Shown piece by piece: positions 1-5,187 of a stretch of 5,609 bases of DNA. How positions within the stretch are numbered: the stretch's first letter is position 1; each line of letters starts with the position of its first letter. The translations under genes were made by a program, and so were the position numbers. The DNA lies in assembly GCA_028291445.1 (NCBI GenBank), contig JAQGIA010000559.1:1-5609 (forward strand). The letters are read 5' to 3'. The notes under the pieces are model-generated. The model ran no database searches. It saw only the letters and a program-made list of their open reading frames with translations, and was not told where the DNA came from. The DNA is from Belnapia sp. (GTDB lineage Bacteria > Pseudomonadota > Alphaproteobacteria > Acetobacterales > Acetobacteraceae).

Positions 1-800
1 TGCTGCACATCGGCCAGCGCCGCCAGCGCCTGGTCCACCACATAGGGCACGCGGTCGAGCGGCAGCCGGCCCTGGCCGCGCTGGGTGCGGCCGTTCGAGC
101 CCTCGGCCAGCAGCCGGCAGCCGGTGGCGGCGGCGATGCGGTTGGCCTGGAGCTGGGCGCCTTCCCGCAGGGCGAGGCCGCCGAGCAGCAGCATCACGCC
201 CTTGCCGCGGCTCTCGCGCAGGATGCGGGCGACCTGCTTCACCGCATGCGGGTCGGCCTGCGGCACGGCGGGCACCGGCAAGGGTGCGCCGACCACGCCG
301 CCCTCGTCCCAGGAACTGTCGGAGGGCAGGATCAGGGTGGCGACCTGGCCGGGCGAGGTCCGCGCCGCCTGGATGGCGCCGGCGGCATCGGCGCCGACAT
401 CGGCCGCGCGGGTCGAGGTCCGGGTCCAGGCGGAGACGCCGCGCGCCCAGCCCTCGGTATCGGCGGTCAGCGGCGCGTCGAAGGGCCGGTGGTAGACCGC
501 CTGGTCGCCGACGATATTGACGATGCCGGAGCGGGCGCGGCGCGCGTCGTGCAGGCCGGCGAGGCCATTGGCGAGGCCGGGGCCGCAATGCAGCAGGGTG
601 CTGGCCGGCTTGTCCGCCATCCGCCAGTAGCCGTCGGCGGCGCCGGTGACAACGTTCTCCTGCAGGCCGAGGATGCAGCGCATGCCGGGGATACGATCGA
701 GGGCGGCGACGAAATGCATCTCGCTGGTGCCGGGGTTGGAGAAGCAGACATCGACGCCTCCCCCGAGCAGGGTATGCACCAGGCTTTCGGCTCCGTTCAC
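1..800 (-). CDS. Thiamine diphosphate-dependent enzyme, acetolactate synthase large subunit-like (3' end outside window)
   Basis: The visible 266 residues form the N-terminal pyrimidine-binding domain and the start of the central domain of the acetolactate synthase/benzoylformate decarboxylase superfamily (COG0028). Seen: SNPGTSEMHF at residues 21-30, then LQENVVTGAADGYWRMA (46-62), where E48 sits at the position of the glutamate that activates the cofactor aminopyrimidine. HCGPGLANGLAGL (about 71-83) is the usual glycine-rich segment, and the central domain begins near residue 185. Family members are about 510-550 residues, so roughly half is here; the C-terminal diphosphate-binding GDG...N motif would lie beyond position 1. 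The start is GTG at 798-800, chosen because an AAGGA Shine-Dalgarno lies 9 bases upstream and homology begins at once. The fold is secure. The reaction is not: many such stand-alone proteins are labelled acetolactate synthase without proof, and no small regulatory subunit is visible beside it. Confidence 0.88.
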   Translation of the reverse strand, partial: MNGAESLVHTLLGGGVDVCFSNPGTSEMHFVAALDRIPGMRCILGLQENVVTGAADGYWRMADKPASTLLHCGPGLANGLAGLHDARRARSGIVNIVGDQAVYHRPFDAPLTADTEGWARGVSAWTRTSTRAADVGADAAGAIQAARTSPGQVATLILPSDSSWDEGGVVGAPLPVPAVPQADPHAVKQVARILRESRGKGVMLLLGGLALREGAQLQANRIAAATGCRLLAEGSNGRTQRGQGRLPLDRVPYVVDQALAALADVQ

Positions 801-836
801 GGCAGGGTTTCCTTCCCAAGGCAGGTATGTTGGCGG

Positions 837-851
837 CGCGCAGGGTGCGCG
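837..851. repeat. GC-rich inverted repeat in the leader of the thiamine diphosphate enzyme gene
   Basis: CGCGCA (837-842) and TGCGCG (846-851) are perfect 6-bp arms around a GGG spacer. The repeat lies 37-51 bases upstream of the GTG start at 800, so it could be an operator or a hairpin in the 5' leader of that mRNA. In DNA this GC-rich short palindromes are common, so the function is only a guess. Confidence 0.35.
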
Positions 852-880
852 GGACCGCCCGGATGGGCAAGTGACCCGAC

Positions 881-948
881 CCCTCTGAATGCACCGGCCT
901 TTTGGATGCCCAACCCTTTTAGATGCGCTGGCCGCTTGGATATGCTGG
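881..948. repeat. Four imperfect tandem 17-bp repeats (iteron-like) in the divergent intergenic region
   Basis: Four units follow one another without gaps: CCCTCTGAATGCACCGG (881-897), CCTTTTGGATGCCCAAC (898-914), CCTTTTAGATGCGCTGG (915-931) and CCGCTTGGATATGCTGG (932-948). Adjacent units match at 10, 12 and 12 of 17 positions; the core is a pyrimidine-rich half followed by GRATGC. The fixed 17-bp step places the core on a different face of the helix each time. The array ends 31 bases before the membrane-protein start at 980 and begins 80 bases before the GTG start of the minus-strand enzyme, so it covers the likely promoter area of at least the membrane-protein gene. It could be an operator array or a decayed tandem duplication. 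Confidence 0.6.
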
Positions 949-979
949 CTGCCGACCACCGCCGGGACTAGGCTCGGGC

Positions 980-1420
980 ATGCTCAAAACCATCCTGCTC
1001 GGCTTCGTCGCCGGCTTCGTCGCGGTCCTGGTCTTCCACCAGGGCACCGCCTTCCTGCTGAATCATTTCGGCAACGAAATCCCGGCGGTGGTCAATGCGC
1101 TCGGCCGGACCAACCCGCCCTTCAACATGACGGCGGTGCCGCCCTTCGGGGTGCCGCTGGTCGGCACCCAGGCCTTCTGGGGCGGCGTCTGGGGCGCGGT
1201 GATGGCGCTGATCCTGGTGCGGCTGCGGCCGCCGGCGCTGCTGTTCGGCTTCGTCTTCGGTGCGCTGGCGCTGACCATCGTCGCGGTGACGCTGGTGCCG
1301 GCGCTGAAGGGCCTGCCGGGCTGGAGCGGGGCGATCCCCTGGCGCGGGCTGCTCTACAACGGCGCCTGGGGCTGGGGCACGGCGCTGATGCTGCTGGCGC
1401 CGCTCGGGCTGCGCCGCTGA
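980..1420 (+). CDS. Small integral membrane protein of unknown function, four predicted transmembrane helices
   Basis: This is a 146-residue hydrophobic protein that I cannot assign to a characterised family. Four membrane helices can be read at about residues 3-26, 65-82, 85-108 and 123-143, with a polar loop (27-64) holding NPPFNMTAVPPFGVP. The start is uncertain. ATG at 980 gives a typical inner-membrane beginning (MLKTILLGFVAGF) with only a weak AGG upstream. An in-frame ATG at 923 would add 19 residues rich in Pro and Gly, and it lies inside the 17-bp repeat array, so 980 is preferred. The gene diverges from the thiamine diphosphate enzyme and ends 72 bases before the binding-protein gene. 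Cotranscription with the importer is possible but not shown. No catalytic motif is visible. Confidence 0.78.
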   Translation: MLKTILLGFVAGFVAVLVFHQGTAFLLNHFGNEIPAVVNALGRTNPPFNMTAVPPFGVPLVGTQAFWGGVWGAVMALILVRLRPPALLFGFVFGALALTIVAVTLVPALKGLPGWSGAIPWRGLLYNGAWGWGTALMLLAPLGLRR

Positions 1421-1426
1421 CGCCAG

Positions 1427-1440
1427 GCCGCTTGCGCGGC
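1427..1440 (+). other. Short hairpin just after the membrane-protein stop codon
   Basis: GCCGC (1427-1431) and GCGGC (1436-1440) form a perfect 5-bp stem around TTGC, 7 bases after the stop codon. There is no T run after it, so it is at best a weak or Rho-assisted 3'-end structure. The rest of the 72-base gap holds only the binding-protein ribosome site; I see no clear promoter and no thiamine or flavin riboswitch motif. Confidence 0.3.
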
Positions 1441-1492
1441 GAGGCGTTCGTGCCACCTTAGCGACGATATCAGCCCGGGAGACACCACTGGC

Positions 1493-2521
1493 ATGACCGT
1501 CCAGCGCTTCATCATTTCGCGCCGGGTGGCACTGGGCCTGGCCAGCGGGCCGCTGCTGGTGGCGGCCGGCCGGGTGCGCGCGCAGCCGCGACTCGACAAG
1601 GTCAGCTTCGTCACCAACTGGCGCGCCCAGGCCGAGCACGGCGGCTTCTACCAGGCCCAGGCGGCCGGGCTGTACCGGGCGGCGGGGCTCGAGGTGGAGC
1701 TCCGCCCCGGTGGGCCGCAGATCAACCCGGCGCAATTGCTGATCGGCGGCCGGGTCGACATGGCCATGGGCAATGGCCTCGGCGCGCTGGGCTTCGTGCG
1801 GGAGAATATCCCCTTCCTCTGCATCGGCGCGGTCTTCCAGAAGGATCCGGTGGTGCTGATCGGCCATCCGGGGACCGGCGTCACCGATTACGCCTCGCTG
1901 AAGGGCAGGCCGCTGCTGATCAGCGCCGAGGCGCGCGTCACCTGGTGGCCCTTCGTGCGGTCGAAATTCGGGCTGAGCGACGAGCAGGTCCGACCCTATA
2001 CCTTCAGCCTGGCGCCCTTCCTGGCGGATAAGCGGGTGGTGCAGCAGGGCTACCTCGGCAGCGAGCCCTTCTCGATCCGCGCCCAGGGCGTCGAGCCGGT
2101 GCTGCTGCTGGTGCATGACAGCGGCTTCCAGGACTACGGGACCACCATCAACATCGGGGCCGCGACCCTGGCGGCGAAGCGCGAGGTCATCCAGCGCTTC
2201 GTCGATGCCAGCATGCTGGGCTGGGACCAGTACCTGAAGGGCAGCGCCGGCGGCTTCGACACGGCACCGGCGAACCGGCTGATCCAGGCGCAGAACCCCG
2301 AGATGGGCGATGCGCTGATCGCCTTCGGCACGCGGATGATGAACGAGCAGGGCATCGTCCGCTCGGGCGACGCGGCGCGGCTCGGGATCGGGGCGATGAC
2401 CGAGGCCCGTTGGGCGGCGCTGCATGCGGTGGCGGCGGAGGTCGGGGTGGTGCCGGCGGGGCTGGCCTGGCAGCGGGCCTTCGACCTGTCGCTGGTCAAC
2501 AAGGGGATCGGCAAGGCCTGA
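1493..2521 (+). CDS. ABC transporter periplasmic substrate-binding protein, NMT1/THI5-like (NitT/TauT/ThiY class)
   Basis: This 342-residue protein should deliver a small ligand to the permease encoded downstream. The N-terminus has RR at residues 10-11, a hydrophobic stretch to about 25 and a VRA cleavage site after residue 30, so it is probably exported, perhaps by the Tat route since SRRVAL partly fits the Tat motif. There is no lipobox cysteine. The mature protein opens with NWRAQAEHGGFYQAQAAGLY (42-61), the pattern of NMT1/THI5 proteins that include the formylaminopyrimidine-binding ThiY. GGPQINPAQLLIGGRVDMAMG follows, then FQKDPVVLIGHPG and FLADKRVVQQGYLGSEPF, all typical of this class. 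The start has GGGAGA (1477-1482) 10 bases upstream. The ligand cannot be read from the sequence; pyrimidine, flavin, nitrate, sulfonate and other aromatic ligands all occur among relatives. It lies 478 bases upstream of the ATPase gene, further than usual. Confidence 0.88.
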   Translation: MTVQRFIISRRVALGLASGPLLVAAGRVRAQPRLDKVSFVTNWRAQAEHGGFYQAQAAGLYRAAGLEVELRPGGPQINPAQLLIGGRVDMAMGNGLGALGFVRENIPFLCIGAVFQKDPVVLIGHPGTGVTDYASLKGRPLLISAEARVTWWPFVRSKFGLSDEQVRPYTFSLAPFLADKRVVQQGYLGSEPFSIRAQGVEPVLLLVHDSGFQDYGTTINIGAATLAAKREVIQRFVDASMLGWDQYLKGSAGGFDTAPANRLIQAQNPEMGDALIAFGTRMMNEQGIVRSGDAARLGIGAMTEARWAALHAVAAEVGVVPAGLAWQRAFDLSLVNKGIGKA

Positions 2522-2525
2522 ATTC

Positions 2526-2554
2526 GGCTCAAACCGGCCCAATCCGGTTTAGCC
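2526..2554. terminator. Inverted repeat after the binding-protein gene, possible terminator without T tract
   Basis: AAACCGG (2531-2537) pairs perfectly with CCGGTTT (2544-2550) around the loop CCCAAT. The stem extends through GGCT (2526-2529) and AGCC (2551-2554) if C2530 bulges out, giving 11 base pairs. It begins 4 bases after the stop codon, where a transcript end would be expected. No U-rich tail follows, so it may instead protect the 3' end of the binding-protein mRNA, leaving more binding-protein message than ATPase message, as is common for importers. Confidence 0.45.
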
Positions 2555-2590
2555 GCGATCCGCCAGCGGCTTGACCGGACTGGGTTTGGC

Positions 2591-2620
2591 TTGACAAATT
2601 TAGGATTTTAGTCCTTTACT
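2591..2620 (+). promoter_or_regulatory. Putative sigma-70 promoter of the AbrB-like gene
   Basis: A consensus TTGACA (2591-2596) is followed after 18 bases by TTTACT (2615-2620), which matches the -10 consensus at 4 of 6 positions. The spacer is strikingly AT-rich for this DNA. It contains AGGATTTTAGTCCT (2602-2615), short inverted arms AGGA/TCCT that could be an operator. GGCTTGAC occurs at 2568 and again at 2588, exactly 20 bp apart, so a second TTGACC box lies two helical turns upstream. The AbrB-like start is 33 bases downstream of the -10 box. SpoVT/AbrB proteins often repress their own promoters, which makes autoregulation plausible. Confidence 0.6.
2604..2618 (+). repeat. AT-rich 15-mer, upstream copy of the pair flanking the AbrB-like gene
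   Basis: GATTTTAGTCCTTTA here matches GATTTTATTCCTATA at 2891-2905 at 13 of 15 positions, in the same orientation. This copy sits between the -35 and -10 boxes of the AbrB-like promoter. AT-rich words of this length are unexpected twice within 300 bases of DNA this rich in GC. Candidate shared operator. Confidence 0.5.
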
Positions 2621-2652
2621 GCCCTTCCGGCGGGGTCCGGCAGGGAGCGCGC

Positions 2653-2892
2653 ATGATCATCCGGATTTCTCCCCAGTGGCAGGTGACCATCCCCAAGGCC
2701 TTCCGCCAGCGGATCGGCGCGGCGCGGCAGATGGAGGCGCGGATGGAGCAGGCGGCGCTGGTGCTGCGGCCGGTGCTCGCCCCCTCCCCGGATTGGGTGG
2801 AGCAGCGCTTCGCGGCGGAGGGCATCACGCGGGAGGTGCTGTGGGAGGCGATGCGGGTGATCGAGCAGCGGCGACGGCGGGAGGTCAGTTGA
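2653..2892 (+). CDS. Small SpoVT/AbrB (MazE/VapB-type) DNA-binding protein
   Basis: This 79-residue protein carries a SpoVT/AbrB swapped-hairpin DNA-binding domain at residues 2-42. ISPQWQVTIPKAFRQRIG (5-22) is the classic QVTIPK..R..LG signature, and EQAALVLRPV (32-41) is the matching closing strand. The C-terminal tail (about 46-77) looks helical with a basic RRRR end and would be the dimerisation or toxin-binding part if this is an antitoxin. AGGGAG (2642-2647) lies 5 bases before the ATG. No toxin gene follows; the next gene, 107 bases on, is the ABC ATPase. Such domains occur in transition-state regulators and in antitoxins of MazEF or VapBC pairs. Here it is either a local regulator of the importer or an orphan antitoxin. 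It has its own promoter and is flanked by similar AT-rich 15-mers. Confidence 0.85.
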   Translation: MIIRISPQWQVTIPKAFRQRIGAARQMEARMEQAALVLRPVLAPSPDWVEQRFAAEGITREVLWEAMRVIEQRRRREVS

Positions 2893-2907
2893 TTTTATTC
2901 CTATATC
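2891..2907 (+). promoter_or_regulatory. AT-rich downstream copy of the 15-mer, candidate operator or -10 region for the ATPase-permease pair
   Basis: GATTTTATTCCTATA (2891-2905) repeats the word found inside the AbrB-like promoter with two mismatches, and overlaps the last two bases of the AbrB-like stop codon. It runs into TATATC (2902-2907), a 4-of-6 match to a -10 box, but no good -35 box lies 16-18 bases upstream. It sits 93 bases before the ATPase start, so it may be a second binding site for the AbrB-like protein. Confidence 0.4.
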
Positions 2908-2941
2908 CTGCGTGAACGGCGCGGGCAAGGAGAATCACCGC

Positions 2942-2956
2942 CGCCCCGCCGGGGCG
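2942..2956 (+). other. Strong GC hairpin in the ATPase leader
   Basis: CGCCCC (2942-2947) and GGGGCG (2951-2956) are perfect 6-bp arms with a GCC loop, 44 bases before the ATPase start. AAGGAG (2927-2932), the best ribosome-binding sequence in this gap, lies just upstream of the hairpin with no start codon at normal distance. There is no T tract, so it is not a standard terminator. Confidence 0.4.
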
Positions 2957-2999
2957 CCGCACTTGCACCGAAGCCCATCGACCCTTCATTCTTTAACCG

Positions 3000-3791
3000 A
3001 TGCATTTTCCGCCCCCGGCTCCGTCCCCTCCCCTGGCCCCCACGACCCTCGTCGCCCTCGATGGCGTCGGCAAGCGTTTCGCCAGCGGCACCCAGGCCCT
3101 CGCCGGGGTCGACCTGCGGATCGGGGAGGGCGAGTTCCTCGCCATCCTCGGCCCCTCCGGCTGCGGCAAGTCCACGCTGCTGCGGCTGATCGCCGGGCTG
3201 GCGGAACCCTCGGAGGGGGTGATCCGCCGCGCCGCCGCCCGCCAGGTCGGCTTCGTCTTCCAGGACCCGACGCTGCTGCCCTGGTCGGATGCCATCACCA
3301 ATGTCCGCCTGCCGCTGCGCCTCGCCGGCTTCGAGCGGGAGGAGCAGGAGGCGCGGGCGGCCCAGGCCCTGGCCGCGGTCGGCCTCGCCGGCTTCGAGCG
3401 GGCCTATCCGCGTGAATTATCGGGCGGCATGCGGATGCGGGTCTCCCTCGCCCGCGCCCTGGTGACGCGGCCGAGCCTGCTGCTGATGGACGAGCCCTTC
3501 GCCGCGCTCGACGAGCTGACCCGGCACCGGCTGAACGACGACCTGCTGGGGCTGGCGGCCGGCAGCGGCATGACCGTGGTCTTCGTCACCCATTCGGTCT
3601 TCGAGAGCGTCTACCTCGCCTCCCGCATCATCGTCATGGCGGCGCGGCCGGGGCGGATCGCGGCGGAGATGCCGGTCGACGCGCCCGGGGAGAACGGCGC
3701 GCCGCGGCCGCCCGGCTTCCGCACCTCGGCCGAATACGCCGGGCTGTGCCGGGAAGCCACCGAGGCGCTGGAATGGGCCATGACGCAATGA
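3000..3791 (+). CDS. ABC transporter ATP-binding protein, NitT/TauT/ThiZ class
   Basis: This 263-residue ATPase should power the importer from the cytoplasmic face. All nucleotide-binding motifs are intact: Walker A GPSGCGKST (51-59), Q-loop Q88 in VGFVFQDPTLLPW, signature LSGGM (140-144), Walker B LLLMDEP (160-166) with catalytic E165, D-loop ALD (169-171) and switch H198. The LSGGMRMRV form and QDPTLLPW are typical of the nitrate/taurine/thiamine-precursor importers. The start is unusual. ATG 3000 is the only ATG, GTG or TTG between an in-frame TAA (2994-2996) and Walker A, yet no Shine-Dalgarno precedes it, and the first 14 residues contain seven prolines including PPP at 4-6. The stop lies 10 bases before the permease ATG, so the two genes are almost certainly cotranscribed. 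Confidence 0.93.
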   Translation: MHFPPPAPSPPLAPTTLVALDGVGKRFASGTQALAGVDLRIGEGEFLAILGPSGCGKSTLLRLIAGLAEPSEGVIRRAAARQVGFVFQDPTLLPWSDAITNVRLPLRLAGFEREEQEARAAQALAAVGLAGFERAYPRELSGGMRMRVSLARALVTRPSLLLMDEPFAALDELTRHRLNDDLLGLAAGSGMTVVFVTHSVFESVYLASRIIVMAARPGRIAAEMPVDAPGENGAPRPPGFRTSAEYAGLCREATEALEWAMTQ

Positions 3792-3801
3792 GGGGCGCCC
3801 G

Positions 3802-4581
3802 ATGAAGGTTGCGGATGCCGTCGCCCCCGGGCTGGTCGGCCTGGCCGTGCTGGGCGGCTGGGAAGCGCTGGTGCGGCATTACGCGGTGCCGGCCTATGTG
3901 CTGCCCGGGCCGGTCGCCATCTGGCAGGCGCTGCTGGCCGATTGGCCGCTGCTCGCGGGCTCGCTGCTGGTGACGCTGCGAATCGCCCTGCTGGCGCTGG
4001 CGCTGGCGGTCTCGCTCGGCGGGCTGCTGGCGGTGCTGTTTGCCCAGTCGCGCTGGGTGGAGCGCGCCTTCTTCCCCTATGCGGTGGTGCTGCAGGTGAC
4101 GCCGATCGTCGCCATCGCCCCGCTGATCCTGATCTGGGTGGATGACGTCACCGTCTCGCTGCTGATCTGCGCCTGGATCGTCGCCTTCTTCCCGGTGCTG
4201 TCGAATACCGTGCTGGGGCTGAACAGCGCCGACCGCAACCATGTGGAGCTGTTCCGGCTGTATGGTGCCAGCCGCTGGCAGACCCTGTGGCTGCTGCGGC
4301 TGCCGGGTGCCCTGCCCTTCTTCCTGGCCGGGCTGCGGGTCGCCGGCGGGCTGGCGCTGATCGGCGCCGTGGTGGCCGAATTCGTGGCCGGCGCGGGCGG
4401 GACCGGCTCGGGCCTCGCCTTCCGCATCCTCGAAGCGGGGTACCAGCTCAAGATCCCCCGCATGTTCGCAGCGCTGGCACTGATCTCGGCGGCGGGGATC
4501 GCGATCTTCGCGGTGCTCAGCCTGGTGCAGCACCTGCTGCTGCGGCGCTGGCATGAAAGCGCCCTGAAGCCGGAAGGGTGA
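3802..4581 (+). CDS. ABC transporter permease, BPD_transp_1 family (NitT/TauT/ThiX class)
   Basis: This 259-residue membrane protein forms the importer channel, probably as a homodimer since only one permease gene is present. Hydrophobic segments lie at about residues 6-20, 53-81, 91-113, 118-140, 178-198 and 222-246, giving six helices. The cytoplasmic EAA loop that couples to the ATPase is at 149-171: ELFRLYGASRWQTLWLLRLP, with the conserved glycine at 155. PAYVLPGPVAIWQALL (30-45) is the usual entry segment of SsuC/TauC/ThiX-type permeases. AGGGG (3791-3795) starts on the last base of the ATPase stop codon and lies 6 bases before the ATG, a normal operon junction. The last codons, for PEG and the stop, fall in the first unit of the tandem repeat at 4569-4622, so the C-terminal end was probably set by that repeat. 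Confidence 0.93.
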   Translation: MKVADAVAPGLVGLAVLGGWEALVRHYAVPAYVLPGPVAIWQALLADWPLLAGSLLVTLRIALLALALAVSLGGLLAVLFAQSRWVERAFFPYAVVLQVTPIVAIAPLILIWVDDVTVSLLICAWIVAFFPVLSNTVLGLNSADRNHVELFRLYGASRWQTLWLLRLPGALPFFLAGLRVAGGLALIGAVVAEFVAGAGGTGSGLAFRILEAGYQLKIPRMFAALALISAAGIAIFAVLSLVQHLLLRRWHESALKPEG

Positions 4582-4622
4582 GGCTGGCCGGAAGGGTAAG
4601 CCCGGCCGGAAGGAGTTAGGAT
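4569..4622. repeat. Three tandem 18-bp repeats at the convergent gene junction
   Basis: Units are GCCGGAAGGGTGAGGCTG (4569-4586), GCCGGAAGGGTAAGCCCG (4587-4604) and GCCGGAAGGAGTTAGGAT (4605-4622). GCCGGAAGG is identical in all three, and the tails diverge. The first unit contains the permease stop codon TGA (4579-4581); the last base of the third is the final base of the minus-strand BON-LysM stop codon. GGCCGG (4586-4591) and CCGGCC (4602-4607) also form inverted arms, so transcripts from either side could fold here, but there is no T tract. Replication slippage is the simplest origin. Confidence 0.7.
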
Positions 4623-5149
4623 CAGCCGGGCGGGATGCGGATCACCATTCCCGGCCCGGGTACGGCATCCCCCAGGATGGCGACATTGGCCTCGCGCAGC
4701 CGGCGCTCGTCGCCGCCGAGATGGCGGGCGGCCAGCATGGCCAGGGTCTCGCCCGGCTGCATCGTATGCAGCAGGCTGCGGCCGGGGCCGAAGTGGCTGC
4801 CGGTCTCGACCCGGGCCCGGTGCACGGCGGTCTCCGCCGCCTCGGTGCCGGCGGCGCCGGCCGGCAGCTTGGCGAAGCCGGCCAGGCCGTCGAGCAAGCC
4901 GGGGCTGCGGGCCGGCATCAGCCGGTCCTCGATGCGGGCGACGCCCTGGAGGTTGCCGATGGCAAGCACCAGCAGCTCCGCCGCATCGCCGTCCGCGACC
5001 TGGCCCTCCAGCGTGACCGTCTCGCCCTGGCAGGTGATGCGGATGCCGGCATGCGGCAGGCCGCGGCGGTCGAGCTGGGCGGCGATCGCCTCGGGCGTGG
5101 CACCGCCGGCGGGCAGGCCGGCATCGGCGGGAAATTCATAGACGGGCAT
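4622..5149 (-). CDS. BON and LysM domain protein, Kbp (YgaU)-like
   Basis: This 175-residue protein has a BON domain (about 17-78) followed by a LysM domain (about 128-173), the domain order of E. coli Kbp (YgaU), a cytoplasmic potassium-binding protein. LLVLAIGNLQGVARIEDRL (59-77) closely resembles the ILVAVGNISGIASVDDQV segment of Kbp as I remember it, and the LysM part has the expected MQPGETLAMLAARHLG and PGMVIRIPP ends. No signal peptide is visible, which agrees with a cytoplasmic protein. It is longer than Kbp (about 149 residues) because the linker between domains (79-127, Ala/Gly-rich) is expanded, and it lacks the usual GLFxF N-terminus. The start at 5147-5149 has AGGAGG 5 bases upstream; an in-frame ATG at 5213-5215 would put that site inside the gene and is rejected. 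Potassium binding is inferred, not shown. The gene converges on the permease and diverges from fdhD. Confidence 0.85.
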   Translation of the reverse strand: MPVYEFPADAGLPAGGATPEAIAAQLDRRGLPHAGIRITCQGETVTLEGQVADGDAAELLVLAIGNLQGVARIEDRLMPARSPGLLDGLAGFAKLPAGAAGTEAAETAVHRARVETGSHFGPGRSLLHTMQPGETLAMLAARHLGGDERRLREANVAILGDAVPGPGMVIRIPPG

Positions 5150-5156
5150 CGGGGCC

Positions 5157-5187
5157 TCCTCGGTCGGGCAACGTGCGAGGCCGAGGA
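5157..5187 (-). promoter_or_regulatory. Inverted repeat that could mask the ribosome site of the BON-LysM gene
   Basis: TCCTCGG (5157-5163) and CCGAGGA (5181-5187) are perfect 7-bp arms separated by 17 bases. In the minus-strand mRNA the downstream arm includes four of the six bases of the AGGAGG Shine-Dalgarno (5155-5160), so folding would hide it. It could equally be a protein operator in the 77-base divergent gap shared with fdhD. Confidence 0.4.

Noticed and set aside
246..971. Plus-strand frame opposite the thiamine diphosphate enzyme, Gly/Ala-rich
   Set aside because: The minus strand gives a clear enzyme with family motifs and a good ribosome site; this frame is its complement shadow.
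1421..1492. Possible thiamine or flavin riboswitch before the binding-protein gene
   Set aside because: The gap is only 72 bases and lacks the conserved cores of either riboswitch; only a short hairpin and a ribosome site are present.
968..2542. Long minus-strand open frame (524 codons) across the membrane-protein and binding-protein genes
   Set aside because: It is antisense to two well-supported genes, low in complexity (rich in R, Q, A, P, H) and resembles no family. Long spurious frames are expected opposite GC-rich genes.
2889..2915. Eight-codon frame from TTG, MILFLYPA, as a real gene
   Set aside because: It is far too short to be a toxin and has no separate support; kept only as a speculative remnant in the findings.
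2608..2928. Minus-strand frame opposite the AbrB-like gene, considered as a possible toxin partner
   Set aside because: The sequence is Pro/His/Arg-rich with no PIN, MazF or RelE features, and the QVTIPK signature fixes the coding frame on the plus strand.
3634..4554. Minus-strand open frame (306 codons) opposite the permease gene
   Set aside because: Its product is rich in Q, R and H with no recognisable domain, and the plus strand encodes a full ABC permease with an EAA loop.
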